Assembly (NCBI GenBank): GCA_965203475.1
Contig: OZ241890.1
Coordinates: 1,116,001 to 1,180,000, forward strand
Source: JABDMD01 sp965203475
Lineage (GTDB): Bacteria > Pseudomonadota > Gammaproteobacteria > UBA4575
DNA: 64,000 bases
Reading direction: 5' to 3'
A model generated the notes under the pieces. That model saw only the letters and a program-made list of their open reading frames with translations. It did no database searches and was not told the origin of the DNA. Positions within the stretch are counted from its first letter, which is position 1, and each line of letters starts with the position of its first letter. Made by a program: the position numbers and the translations under genes. Positions 41,917 to 50,786 of this stretch are shown one piece after another.

Positions 41917-43992
41917 TTAAAAATTAAATCTCATTTCGCCATAAAAACTCCTTTCAGCTAAAGGCAAGTCATTTGGAATTGCAGGTCCTAATGCGCCATT
42001 TAAACTAGGTTCAGATGCGTTTTCGTTAAATACATTTCGTGCTGATACTGCAAATTCCCATTTATCGCTGAATGCACTGCTTCGAAGTGTAATATCTACA
42101 ATATCGTAATCATCAATATTACTTCGTGTATCACCATCCACTCTCTCTCTGTCCATCACATAATTCCATTGAGGAGTGACGTACCAATTTGGATAAAATT
42201 CCCAATTAGCTCTAACATAGAACTGGTGCTGAGGTGCATTACCTGCATCTTCATCAGTCTCTTCATCTTCAGAATGTTGAAACGCGTAGTTTCCGATCAA
42301 AGAAAGCTTTCTAGTAACTCTCCAATCAAATTCAAACTCGGCTCCATAACCTTCTTGTTCACCTATATTCTCCGCAACAGGCGTGAACCGAATAATGTCA
42401 TCCCATTCATATCGAAAAATATTTAAACCGAGTTTTAAATCATCCTTAGGACGATAATCAAAGGCTAACTCAATGGTTTCGATTTCTTCAGGATCTAAAT
42501 CTGAGTTTCCTACAGCTACGGGATTATTTTGATTGCGAAACTCCGCCATGCTTGGTGCACGGAATGCTTCACCATATAAGATTTTTGCAGTTAGATCGTG
42601 TCTCGCTGCCCAAACCAGAGCTAGACGAGGATTCCAAGTATCCCCAAAATCATTGTAATCGTCATAACGTAATCCGGCCGTAAGTTCCCAATCGTTTCCT
42701 AGTTGCCAAATATCTTGAATAAATGCAAAAGAATTATATCTACTACTTTCTGGTAAAAAGGCTAAAGGTGTGTCTGAAACGTCTGTGAGAGGTATAGGTG
42801 CAAACCCAATGAAATTTCTGTGGTCCTCTACTTTATAAATTTCACTATCGACATAACCCGCACCAACTCTAATCAAATGCTTATCAATACCCGAATAAAG
42901 ACCCGTTACATTAAATCTCCAGTGCCGTTCCCAAACTTCTGGATTTCCAATTACCCCATCAGGAAAGGCGCCTAAACCAAAATTTGTTCCAGGTGGAAAT
43001 AAAAGCGTATCGTCATCAACTTCCTGACTCGTATCAAAATAGCTAATTTGAGCTAGAAGATCCCAGACATCTGTTAATTGAGGGTTATGATAAGTAAGAT
43101 CGGCATTAATTCGATCACTCTCATACGTCCCATTAGGATCAAGAGCTTCTGCTACTCCCGCACCTGTTTCAACATTTCTGCGGGCTTGCCAACCCGTTCG
43201 AAATCTCCAATTATCTTTTGAGATATCAGCTCTTAAATCAAAATTTTCTGTTCCTGTATTAACAGAACCAGGTGCAAGTGATGTTCCTAAGGGTGTAGCA
43301 GCGTCAACCGTAATATCTTCGTCTTGTCCATCTGTATCTTTGTATTCAGCGGAAAAAGCGATATCAAATCCATTAATGCTTTTGCCATATAAGGCCCATA
43401 CTTCTTGAGTATCAAAACTACCTAAGCGAGAACCAAATTCAACACCATCAATTTCTTTGGCCTGTTTTGTGATGATATTAATCACGCCTGCAAATGCATC
43501 AGCCCCATACACGGCTGAACCAGGTCCACGAATTACTTCAATTCTAGAAATGTTTTCAACCGGAAACCCACCCCAAATTTGGCTTCTATCACCTTGGAAT
43601 AAATTATTAATTGAAATTCCATTAACTAACATTAAAACTTGAGGGTTAAATCCCGAAAATATCCCTCGAAATGTATAAATTGGATTATATCCCAAAGCTG
43701 ACCTTGCGACGTGAAGTCCTGGTACAGTTTCAAGCACTTCATCAAGGTCTGTTGCTCCCATTTCTTTAATATCTTTTGCAGTAATAACAGAAGCAACTGC
43801 TGGTGCTTTAGAAATAGGTTGTGCATTTCCGGTTGCGATACTAATAATCTCTTCATCACCGTAAAGTTCAATGAGCGCTTCTTCATCTTCATAATCTGCA
43901 AATGAAATTGAAATCAACAGCAAGTTGATAAACACAAATAAAGCAAAGTTATTAATACTTACTTTAAATTTAATATAGTTAATTTGATACAT
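41917..43992 (-). CDS. TonB-dependent outer-membrane receptor, CirA/BtuB-like
   Basis: 691 residues. The parts are a signal peptide (INNFALFVFINLLLISISFA), a TonB-box-like stretch (DEEIISIATG), a plug (about 60-190: ASVITAKDIKEMG, LETVPGLHVA, MLVNGISINNLF, IEVIRGPGSAVYG) and a 22-strand barrel ending in aromatic FNF. I chose ATG 43992, with AAGGAG seven bases upstream; an ATG at 44016 precedes that ribosome site. It is 105 bases upstream of the methyltransferase gene and 270 bases downstream of the citrate-synthase-like pair. It may import the product or a metal complex of it. It uses the same receptor type as colicin-I and B12 receptors, but the ligand is not readable. Confidence 0.88.
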   Translation of the reverse strand: MYQINYIKFKVSINNFALFVFINLLLISISFADYEDEEALIELYGDEEIISIATGNAQPISKAPAVASVITAKDIKEMGATDLDEVLETVPGLHVARSALGYNPIYTFRGIFSGFNPQVLMLVNGISINNLFQGDRSQIWGGFPVENISRIEVIRGPGSAVYGADAFAGVINIITKQAKEIDGVEFGSRLGSFDTQEVWALYGKSINGFDIAFSAEYKDTDGQDEDITVDAATPLGTSLAPGSVNTGTENFDLRADISKDNWRFRTGWQARRNVETGAGVAEALDPNGTYESDRINADLTYHNPQLTDVWDLLAQISYFDTSQEVDDDTLLFPPGTNFGLGAFPDGVIGNPEVWERHWRFNVTGLYSGIDKHLIRVGAGYVDSEIYKVEDHRNFIGFAPIPLTDVSDTPLAFLPESSRYNSFAFIQDIWQLGNDWELTAGLRYDDYNDFGDTWNPRLALVWAARHDLTAKILYGEAFRAPSMAEFRNQNNPVAVGNSDLDPEEIETIELAFDYRPKDDLKLGLNIFRYEWDDIIRFTPVAENIGEQEGYGAEFEFDWRVTRKLSLIGNYAFQHSEDEETDEDAGNAPQHQFYVRANWEFYPNWYVTPQWNYVMDRERVDGDTRSNIDDYDIVDITLRSSAFSDKWEFAVSARNVFNENASEPSLNGALGPAIPNDLPLAERSFYGEMRFNF

Positions 43993-44262
43993 GTCGACAC
44001 TCCTTATGTCTTCCATGAGTTTTTTCTCGCTGTTAAATACATCACAGATTAAACATGCATAGGCATGAGCAAGCCTCGAATTTCCAGCGAGTGTTCGGGG
44101 TTAATGCACCGTATTTTAAGGAGTTACGAGCGAAAAGAGCTCAATACGTGTCGGATGTTTTATACCGTGGATCTTATAAACTTAAGGATAAATGGTATAT
44201 AAATATCGATAAAAGGATTATTTATCAAATGTAATACAATCTTTAATATTCAAAGAATCTAA

Positions 44263-45063
44263 CTACCATTCCCTATGTTTAATTCCAGAATAGGCTATTC
44301 GTTCACAAGGTAATGGGAAGAATGCACCCTCAGGGTGTTCAATTGCATCTACATAACAACCTAGAAAACCTATCGTAAAACTTGCAATTGCGTAATGATA
44401 ATATTCGCGTGGAGTAAGACCTTGGTCAATTGCTAATGCAGCTGTAATTGCAGCAATATTAGCTTTCATCCTCTTTCGACTAGCTAAAAGATATTTTTCT
44501 ATTTCAAAAGCTAGTGATAAATATTCACCATTTTCAAAACCCAGTTCTTCCACAACTTGCATTAGCGGTTTTATTCTTTCATCAGAATTAATTATTGGTC
44601 TTGCATAACCTGGAATTCCTCTATATTTTTTTAGATATTCATCTACATATGTATTTATATTTTGGCCCCTTTCAATAGCCTCATGCAGATAAATTAAAAA
44701 TGTTGCAATTCTTATATCAGGTCTTCTGCCATATATTTTTGCTTCAGACATTGCGGTAGATGCACCAACTGCAAGTGATGCAGTACTTCTAGATGAACCT
44801 GATAATGAAGATACGCGGTTGTTCCAAATTCTAGGATCGGAATAGCTTGTGCATATTGTCCATATATTTTCAAAAAGCTTTGCTTGATTCTTTGAGAACT
44901 CACGGCCTGTAATTGTATATAGCAACAAATTCATCCATGACTTATTTTTAAATTCATGAAATAGATCCTTTCCATGAATTACAACTCGCTCCCCAGGGAA
45001 AAAAGCTCCTAACGTGGTTTGCCAATTATCTTCAAAGTTTATTAATGGAGACTTATTTTTCAT
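44263..45063 (-). CDS. Short citrate-synthase-like protein (citryl-CoA lyase family), copy 1
   Basis: 266 residues, about two thirds of a normal citrate synthase and similar in size to citryl-CoA lyases. The segments corresponding to the catalytic residues read SLAVGASTAMSEAK where HGG is expected, IPGYARPIINSDERI where GFGH is expected, and MKANIAAITAAL where the N-V-D-x-Y aspartate is expected. All three catalytic positions thus appear replaced. It follows copy 2 by 32 bases. Inference: it binds a CoA thioester or acts as a partner of copy 2 in an unusual reaction. Confidence 0.72.
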   Translation of the reverse strand: MKNKSPLINFEDNWQTTLGAFFPGERVVIHGKDLFHEFKNKSWMNLLLYTITGREFSKNQAKLFENIWTICTSYSDPRIWNNRVSSLSGSSRSTASLAVGASTAMSEAKIYGRRPDIRIATFLIYLHEAIERGQNINTYVDEYLKKYRGIPGYARPIINSDERIKPLMQVVEELGFENGEYLSLAFEIEKYLLASRKRMKANIAAITAALAIDQGLTPREYYHYAIASFTIGFLGCYVDAIEHPEGAFFPLPCERIAYSGIKHREW

Positions 45064-45095
45064 TTTAATACTTGATGAAGTATTTATTGTCCATC

Positions 45096-45902
45096 TTAAA
45101 TTGGCCCAGGATCTTTTAGTAATTTCAATGCATCACCAAAAAATGGGTACTTCCGCCAACCGTGATGTTTTTGCTCTAATGCATGCACTGCTGCGCCAGG
45201 TAGGCGCAACAATAAGAATAGCATTTCTGCTTCTTCATGATTAAAACCAACCTCTTTAAATGCAGTTGCTACTACTGCGGTCATTGATAAGGGAGCATCT
45301 GAATATTTTTCTAACTTCTCTCGGTTTTGATGTAACCAGCTTAAATTGGAATCATCGTCTGCAATTTCAGTTAAAAACTGAAGTGTTTGTTTAACAGGAC
45401 TAGGACAACTCACATTATTTGGATCAAATCCTGGCACGTGATCTATTGGAGGCCATACATCTATTTGGTCATCTTGTTTTGGATTTTTTATTCTTTCTTT
45501 CCACTTCGCTAAATCATGTCCGCATTCATCAAGAAGTTGTATGAATATATACACTTCTCTTGCCCCACCATATTGGCCAGCACCAACAGCAAGTGCTGCC
45601 ATAAGCGCTGATGCTGAAGTCGAGCCACCTACTCCAGCATTCATTGCTGCACGAATACTATGATCACGTATTCCAGGATTAGCAATTGCTATTGCAATGG
45701 TTTCCAAAAGTTTTGCCTGAATCTTAGAAGGTTTTTCTAACTTGAAAAGAAGATACAAATACTCAACCCAGCTTGCTTTTTTTAGTATGTCTTCATAGAC
45801 ATCGTAACCCGCACAAAAACACTGCTTTGCAGCGAATGGGTTATCGTCTTCGGGTAATTCGTTCCAAATTTTTGTACGAATTACTTCTTTTTTACTAGTC
45901 AA
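45096..45902 (-). CDS. Short citrate-synthase-like protein (citryl-CoA lyase family), copy 2
   Basis: 268 residues, paralogous to the next gene. The N-terminal half (NPFAAKQCFCAGYDVYEDIL, SWVEYLYLLFKLEKPS) matches the citryl-CoA lyase/CitZ-like fold. The normal HGGA catalytic motif reads AGQYGGAREV (Tyr for His), the GFGH segment reads VPGFDPNNV, and the NVD segment reads APLSMTAVVATAF. A C-terminal segment, GAAVHALEQKHHG, resembles the AHxxEQ end of citrate synthases. The start is TTG 45902; no other start is available before residue 66. It is 20 bases from the TPP-enzyme gene, so the three are co-transcribed. Confidence 0.72.
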   Translation of the reverse strand: MTSKKEVIRTKIWNELPEDDNPFAAKQCFCAGYDVYEDILKKASWVEYLYLLFKLEKPSKIQAKLLETIAIAIANPGIRDHSIRAAMNAGVGGSTSASALMAALAVGAGQYGGAREVYIFIQLLDECGHDLAKWKERIKNPKQDDQIDVWPPIDHVPGFDPNNVSCPSPVKQTLQFLTEIADDDSNLSWLHQNREKLEKYSDAPLSMTAVVATAFKEVGFNHEEAEMLFLLLRLPGAAVHALEQKHHGWRKYPFFGDALKLLKDPGPI

Positions 45903-45922
45903 CGACTTTCTATAGAAAAAAC

Positions 45923-47821
45923 TTAGGAGTTAACAGGATGCAACACTTTTATTCTAGTTTGCATAGGAGGAATTTCACTAGGGTCCACATGAACATCAAT
46001 TAGTGTCGGCCCATTTCTATTACATATTTCTTCAACATCTAATTCAAGTAGATTTTTAGGAGATTTGATTACATAAGATGGCACATCTAATGCTTCTGCC
46101 ATTTTTGCAAAACTAATATTTGGTAATTGGTAACTCGTTACTTCTACTTTACCCAACATTTGCCCTGACTTTACCATGCCTAATTCTGAATCATTCAAAA
46201 CTATAAATATAACTGTCAATTTTTCTTGAATAGCAACAGATATTTCTTGAGATGACATTAAATAACTACCATCGCCTGTTAAACAAACTACAGGTGTATT
46301 CTCTGTTCCTAAGGCAGTACCAATTGACGCCCCAATAGCCCAACCCATAGAGGCAAATTCTAAGCATGCACGGAAGAGACCACAGCCATTCTCGCGTTTA
46401 CCTGCAATTCTCCTGTCATATGGATGCAAATAATGAATTCCCCAGGCAAACGAATTACCCGTGTCAGCTAAATATCGGGTATGTGGTGGGAAAATATTTG
46501 GTAATTCTTTCATTAATCGCTGTGGTTTTATTGGTGTTTCATCAGAATTAAATTTATCTGCCTCTACCAGTGAAAAATTAATCTTTGAAATGCCTGCTGA
46601 AATTTCACCATTACTCTGTATAGAGGTTTTATATTTATCTTGCTCTAGTGACTGATGAATATGCTCAAAAATGGATTCTAATGATCCACGTACATGCAGA
46701 TTCGCCATGGGAGAACGGGTAAAATTACTTTCCATTGAATCAATATGAATTAATTTACTATTAAGTAATTTATTATCCCAAGCATTACTTTCCCACTCGC
46801 TTAATGGTGATCCCACGACTACAATCATCTCATTGTTTGTATCTTGTAACTCTCTCATCGCACTTTCATGGCCTGCAAAACCTACAACACCTTTGAATAG
46901 TGGATGATACGGACTTACTAACCCTTTACCCAATGGAGTAGTTAATACTGTTGCATTTAATTTGAGTGCTACATCTAGAATTGTGCCAATGGCCGTTGCT
47001 GCTTCATCTCCAATTATAAAAACTGTTTTGTTACTTCTTTTAAGATCTTTGCAAATGATTTCAACACTTTCTTCATCAATCATGGATGGATTCCATAATA
47101 AATTTGCAAGATCGTAGCTTGGCTCTTGTACATTAGAAGGGGCGCCAAACACATCCATTGGCACGCTTAAATGCACAGGTCCACACGGTGATTGATTAGC
47201 AGTCATTACTGCTGAAGTTAATTTTCTTTCAAATTGATCTACATGAGAAATTAGTGAATTATATTTTGTACAATGTTGAAACATTCCAATTGTATTGGTT
47301 CCCGTACATGAAGACTCTTGGAATGCACCTTTTCCAAACGTCGATAAAGCTGTTTGTGCAGTAATTACTAAAAGCGGAATGTTGTTTTCAAAAGCCGATG
47401 CAACACCGGTAATTAAATTAGTAGACCCTGGTCCAGTAGTTGCACAACAAACTCCTAAATTACCACTTGAATGCGAGTAACCATCTGCTATAAACGCAGC
47501 GCCCGTTTCATGCCGAGCAACCACTGCTCGCGGCCCACCTCTTCGTTCACTTCTTGCTAATGCGTTATATAGTGGTTCAATGGCACCGCCAGGAATACCA
47601 AACACATACTCAACACCAATTTGCTCTAAGTAAGAAACAAATAAATCTCCAATTTCATAAATTGGGACTGCATTTTTTTTCAACGTTAATATTTCCCTAG
47701 AAGGTGTTGTAGGCTGAAAACTGACCACATCCGCTGTGGGGTTATCATTCAATTGATCTGAATTTTCTTTTTCCTTTGCTTCTAGGCTAGAACGAATTAT
47801 GTCTTTCGCCCGTGTCGACAT
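45923..47821 (-). CDS. Thiamine-diphosphate enzyme, acetolactate-synthase-like
   Basis: 632 residues with a 55-residue N-terminal extension. The three ThDP domains are complete: PYR domain with the catalytic Glu105 in ARHETGAAFIADG, a central domain (about 245-370) and a PP domain with the metal motif GDGSYLMSS and ND. The first domain opens IGVEYVFGIPGGAIEPLYN, very like acetolactate synthase large subunit. No small regulatory subunit lies next to it, so it is probably not the ilv enzyme. It heads the operon with the two citrate-synthase-like genes. Inference: it decarboxylates a 2-oxo acid and joins it to an acceptor or CoA. Confidence 0.86.
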   Translation of the reverse strand: MSTRAKDIIRSSLEAKEKENSDQLNDNPTADVVSFQPTTPSREILTLKKNAVPIYEIGDLFVSYLEQIGVEYVFGIPGGAIEPLYNALARSERRGGPRAVVARHETGAAFIADGYSHSSGNLGVCCATTGPGSTNLITGVASAFENNIPLLVITAQTALSTFGKGAFQESSCTGTNTIGMFQHCTKYNSLISHVDQFERKLTSAVMTANQSPCGPVHLSVPMDVFGAPSNVQEPSYDLANLLWNPSMIDEESVEIICKDLKRSNKTVFIIGDEAATAIGTILDVALKLNATVLTTPLGKGLVSPYHPLFKGVVGFAGHESAMRELQDTNNEMIVVVGSPLSEWESNAWDNKLLNSKLIHIDSMESNFTRSPMANLHVRGSLESIFEHIHQSLEQDKYKTSIQSNGEISAGISKINFSLVEADKFNSDETPIKPQRLMKELPNIFPPHTRYLADTGNSFAWGIHYLHPYDRRIAGKRENGCGLFRACLEFASMGWAIGASIGTALGTENTPVVCLTGDGSYLMSSQEISVAIQEKLTVIFIVLNDSELGMVKSGQMLGKVEVTSYQLPNISFAKMAEALDVPSYVIKSPKNLLELDVEEICNRNGPTLIDVHVDPSEIPPMQTRIKVLHPVNS

Positions 47822-48151
47822 GTTCCTGAATTCTCCAATGACCTAAATATAGTTCAAAATTTAATATCCGCATTACTACGGATATACTTTTTTTTTCACT
47901 TAAAAATACAGGTATTTAGGGCTTAATATTTATAAATTTTTTAACTTTTTAACAGAAATTAACGCTTATTAATAGGGTTTTTATTCCCTTTTTTTTTCAT
48001 TGTAGTAAGTCAATGATTATTTGAAATATATTGAGATTATTATTGGCAAGTATTCCAAGTATTTAGCCCAATAAAACATGAATATTAGAGTTATCTAATA
48101 TAACGTATAAAATTGTTGCTTTATGCAACTTAATCCCAAGTGGGGGCCACA
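47822..48151. promoter_or_regulatory. Divergent region between the TPP-enzyme operon and a small secreted gene
   Basis: 330 AT-rich bases, holding the operon promoter on the minus strand and that of the gene at 48152 on the plus strand. It includes long T-runs and a GTGGGGG ribosome site just before 48152. No dyad or known leader was found. Confidence 0.35.
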
Positions 48152-48691
48152 ATGCTTAGATTCAATTCCGCAATTTTAATCCTCATATTTCCTCTCTCGA
48201 TATTGCATGCAGCAACCTATGAAGATCAAGATAAATTTAAAAAAACATTTCATGAAGAATCAGGTTCATGGGGAGGTTTTACTGGGGAAAATGAATTACA
48301 AGGTGGAAGATTTCTTTCTCTCGTTCCTGGTAAATCAACATCTAAAGATAACAATGTAACGTATAAGTTAAAAATTCGATGGACAGGCCCAGAGCTTCTT
48401 TTAATTAATCATGCCAATTTAATTCTCATAGTTGATGGACTACGTATTGAGTTGCATCCATCAAAAGAATTTACCCAACATTTAATTGACACAGAAATTA
48501 CTTCCGATAATAACGATGTCTACGAGCGTGTAGATTATGAGGTGGATAAAGATCTATTAAAAAATATTGCCGCCGCTAAGCAAGTTGAATGTGCGTTATA
48601 TACCCCAAGAGGAAGATTAGAACGATACTTGGGAAAGTCAAATTTAAAACAATTTAAAGAATTTTCAGATAAAGTATTAAAGAATAATTAG
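48152..48691 (+). CDS. Secreted protein of unknown function, 179 residues
   Basis: Starts at ATG 48152, with a G-rich ribosome site just upstream; a GTG at 48140 is in frame but sits within that site. The signal peptide (RFNSAILILIFPLSILHAA, cleavage after residue 21) is clear. The rest is a beta-rich, Lys/Asp-rich domain (YKLKIRWTGPELLLINHAN, DGLRIELHPSKEFTQHL). The family is not recognised. It is single, with both neighbours on their own promoters. Confidence 0.6.
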   Translation: MLRFNSAILILIFPLSILHAATYEDQDKFKKTFHEESGSWGGFTGENELQGGRFLSLVPGKSTSKDNNVTYKLKIRWTGPELLLINHANLILIVDGLRIELHPSKEFTQHLIDTEITSDNNDVYERVDYEVDKDLLKNIAAAKQVECALYTPRGRLERYLGKSNLKQFKEFSDKVLKNN

Positions 48692-48916
48692 TTAGAACTA
48701 ATTTTTTAAAAACCACTCTTAAAGTAGTTTCTTATATTTTTGTTATTTAGAGATATTCCTTAGTAATTTTATATTTACTTAAAATTACATAAGGATTTAC
48801 AAATTCCCATAAACTTGTAATTGAATTCACAGTCTAATAGATGTGGATTACTTACTATTTTATTTGAGAACTACATTACTTTTTATAATAAATTTCAGCC
48901 CTAACGGCTGCATACA

Positions 48917-50314
48917 ATGAAATCGTTACTACATAAGCTGGAAGTATTTTCCCTAGCATTAATTGTGTTGGGAGTATTGATCTTTGCCCATCATCAACAC
49001 TCGACCTCATTACTAGAACAAATCAAAAAAGATAATGAACTAATTGTGGTCACTCGAAATAGCCCTACTACCTATTTCATCGGACACGATGGCCCTACAG
49101 GGTTTGAATATGAGCTCGTACAAAAATTTGCAGATTATTTAGGGGTTAATCTCAATATTATTGTTCAAAACGAATTTCACGAGATTTTGCCAGATATCGT
49201 CAATGGAGAGGCACATATTGGAGCCGCTGGAATCACGCATACCAGGAGTCGTGAAACCTATGTAGATTTTGGTCCTTCTTATTATGAAGTCTCCCAACAA
49301 CTCGTCTTTAAAAGCGGTACAAAAAAACCTAAAACGGTTGCAGATATTACGGGTAAGCGTGTTGCGGTTGTACAAGGCAGCACCCATGCCCAAACGCTAG
49401 TAGACCATCAAGAGTTTTTTCCAAACATTACATGGAGAGAATACCCAGATCTTACTCCTGATGAATTAATACACTTAGTAAATGAAAATTTAATTGATTT
49501 CACGATTGCCGATTCAAATGAGCTTGCAGTAAATCGTCGTTATTATCCTAAGTTACGTACAGCATTCGACATAGGTAAAAAACAACCTTTAGCGTGGGCA
49601 TTTCAAAAATCCAAAGACAATTCCTTGCAAAATGCGGCTACTAAATTTTTTGCACAAATTGAAAATGACGGAACACTTGTTCAATTAAAAGAAAAATATT
49701 TTGGTCACATATATGACATCACACAAGTTGACAGCCATACCTTTATCAAACATGTAAAAGAACGATTGCCTAAATACGAAAATCTTTTTAAAGAGGCGGC
49801 CATTGAATATGATTTGGACTGGCGTTTGCTTGCTGCTGTTAGCTATCAAGAATCCTTATGGAATGCAAAAGCAGTATCTCCTACCGGTGTTAAAGGCCTA
49901 ATGATGCTTACCAAAAATACTGCAAAGCAACTTAAGCTGAAAAATAGAGTTGATCCTGAAATGAGTGTATACGGGGGGACTGAATATTACCTATCCATGA
50001 AAGATAAAATTCCTGAGAGAATTGCGGAACCAGATCGCACCTGGTTTGCATTAGCAGCCTACAACGTAGGTTTTGGTCATCTCGAAGATGCTCGTATATT
50101 AACTCAACACTCAGGGGACAATCCTGATCTATGGTTGGATGTTAGAAAATACTTGCCATTACTCAGCAAAAAGAAATGGTATCAATTCACACGTTTTGGT
50201 TATGCACGTGGGTATGAGCCAGTTACATACGTACAAAATATTCGTAATTATTTTGATCTACTTGTTTGGTTAGAAAATAAAGGCGAGCTACAAATTCTAC
50301 TCGCCCATAGCTAG
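48917..50314 (+). CDS. mltF: Membrane-bound lytic murein transglycosylase F
   Basis: 465 residues: an N-terminal signal/anchor (KLEVFSLALIVLGVLIFAHH), a periplasmic binding-protein domain (about 40-270, with NELIVVTRNSPTTYFIG and VAVVQGSTHA), then a lysozyme-like SLT domain (about 290-430) with catalytic Glu in SYQESLWNAKAVSPTGVKGL. It cleaves peptidoglycan glycan strands to 1,6-anhydro products at the outer membrane or periplasm. It ends 7 bases from the convergent tadA stop. Confidence 0.93.
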   Translation: MKSLLHKLEVFSLALIVLGVLIFAHHQHSTSLLEQIKKDNELIVVTRNSPTTYFIGHDGPTGFEYELVQKFADYLGVNLNIIVQNEFHEILPDIVNGEAHIGAAGITHTRSRETYVDFGPSYYEVSQQLVFKSGTKKPKTVADITGKRVAVVQGSTHAQTLVDHQEFFPNITWREYPDLTPDELIHLVNENLIDFTIADSNELAVNRRYYPKLRTAFDIGKKQPLAWAFQKSKDNSLQNAATKFFAQIENDGTLVQLKEKYFGHIYDITQVDSHTFIKHVKERLPKYENLFKEAAIEYDLDWRLLAAVSYQESLWNAKAVSPTGVKGLMMLTKNTAKQLKLKNRVDPEMSVYGGTEYYLSMKDKIPERIAEPDRTWFALAAYNVGFGHLEDARILTQHSGDNPDLWLDVRKYLPLLSKKKWYQFTRFGYARGYEPVTYVQNIRNYFDLLVWLENKGELQILLAHS

Positions 50315-50321
50315 TAAACAA

Positions 50322-50771
50322 TTATCTTCTTTGTTGAAAAAAATTTTTTAACAATTCACCACAACTTTCAGCTAACACTCCACCCGTGATTTCAATCTTG
50401 TGGTTGTGTTGTGAATCTGCAGCAATATTAAATACAGAACTCACTGCTCCAGATTTAAGATCATATGCACCAAATACTAAGCGTTTAATTCGCGCATGTA
50501 TCATGGACCCAACACACATTACGCATGGCTCAAGTGTTACGTACAAAGTCGTATCTGGAATTCTGTAATTCACTAGATGAATTGCAGCATCACGTATAGC
50601 CATAATCTCAGCGTGGGCGGTTGGATCACGAGTAGAAATGGGACAATTCCAACCTTTTCCGATCACAGAGTTTTCCTTAACAACAATTGCACCCACGGGG
50701 ACTTCATTTTGCTGTGCCGCATGCTGAGCCAGCATCAAAGCTTCATACATCCAATAATCGTCGTCTTGCAA
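50322..50771 (-). CDS. tadA: tRNA-specific adenosine deaminase
   Basis: 149 residues with the cytidine-deaminase-fold zinc motifs HAEIMAIRD (His and Glu) and PCVMCVGSM (two Cys), plus the TadA-specific AHARIKRLVFGAYD-type segment (MIHARIKRLVFGAYDLKSGA). It converts A34 to inosine in tRNA-Arg(ACG). It lies 15 bases after guaA and is likely in the same transcript. Confidence 0.96.
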   Translation of the reverse strand: MQDDDYWMYEALMLAQHAAQQNEVPVGAIVVKENSVIGKGWNCPISTRDPTAHAEIMAIRDAAIHLVNYRIPDTTLYVTLEPCVMCVGSMIHARIKRLVFGAYDLKSGAVSSVFNIAADSQHNHKIEITGGVLAESCGELLKNFFQQRR

Positions 50772-50786
50772 ATTTATTTGAGAGGG

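Noticed and set aside
43993..44262. Riboswitch in the leader of the TonB receptor gene at 43992
   Set aside because: No B12, TPP or other known riboswitch consensus was found; the leader is merely long.
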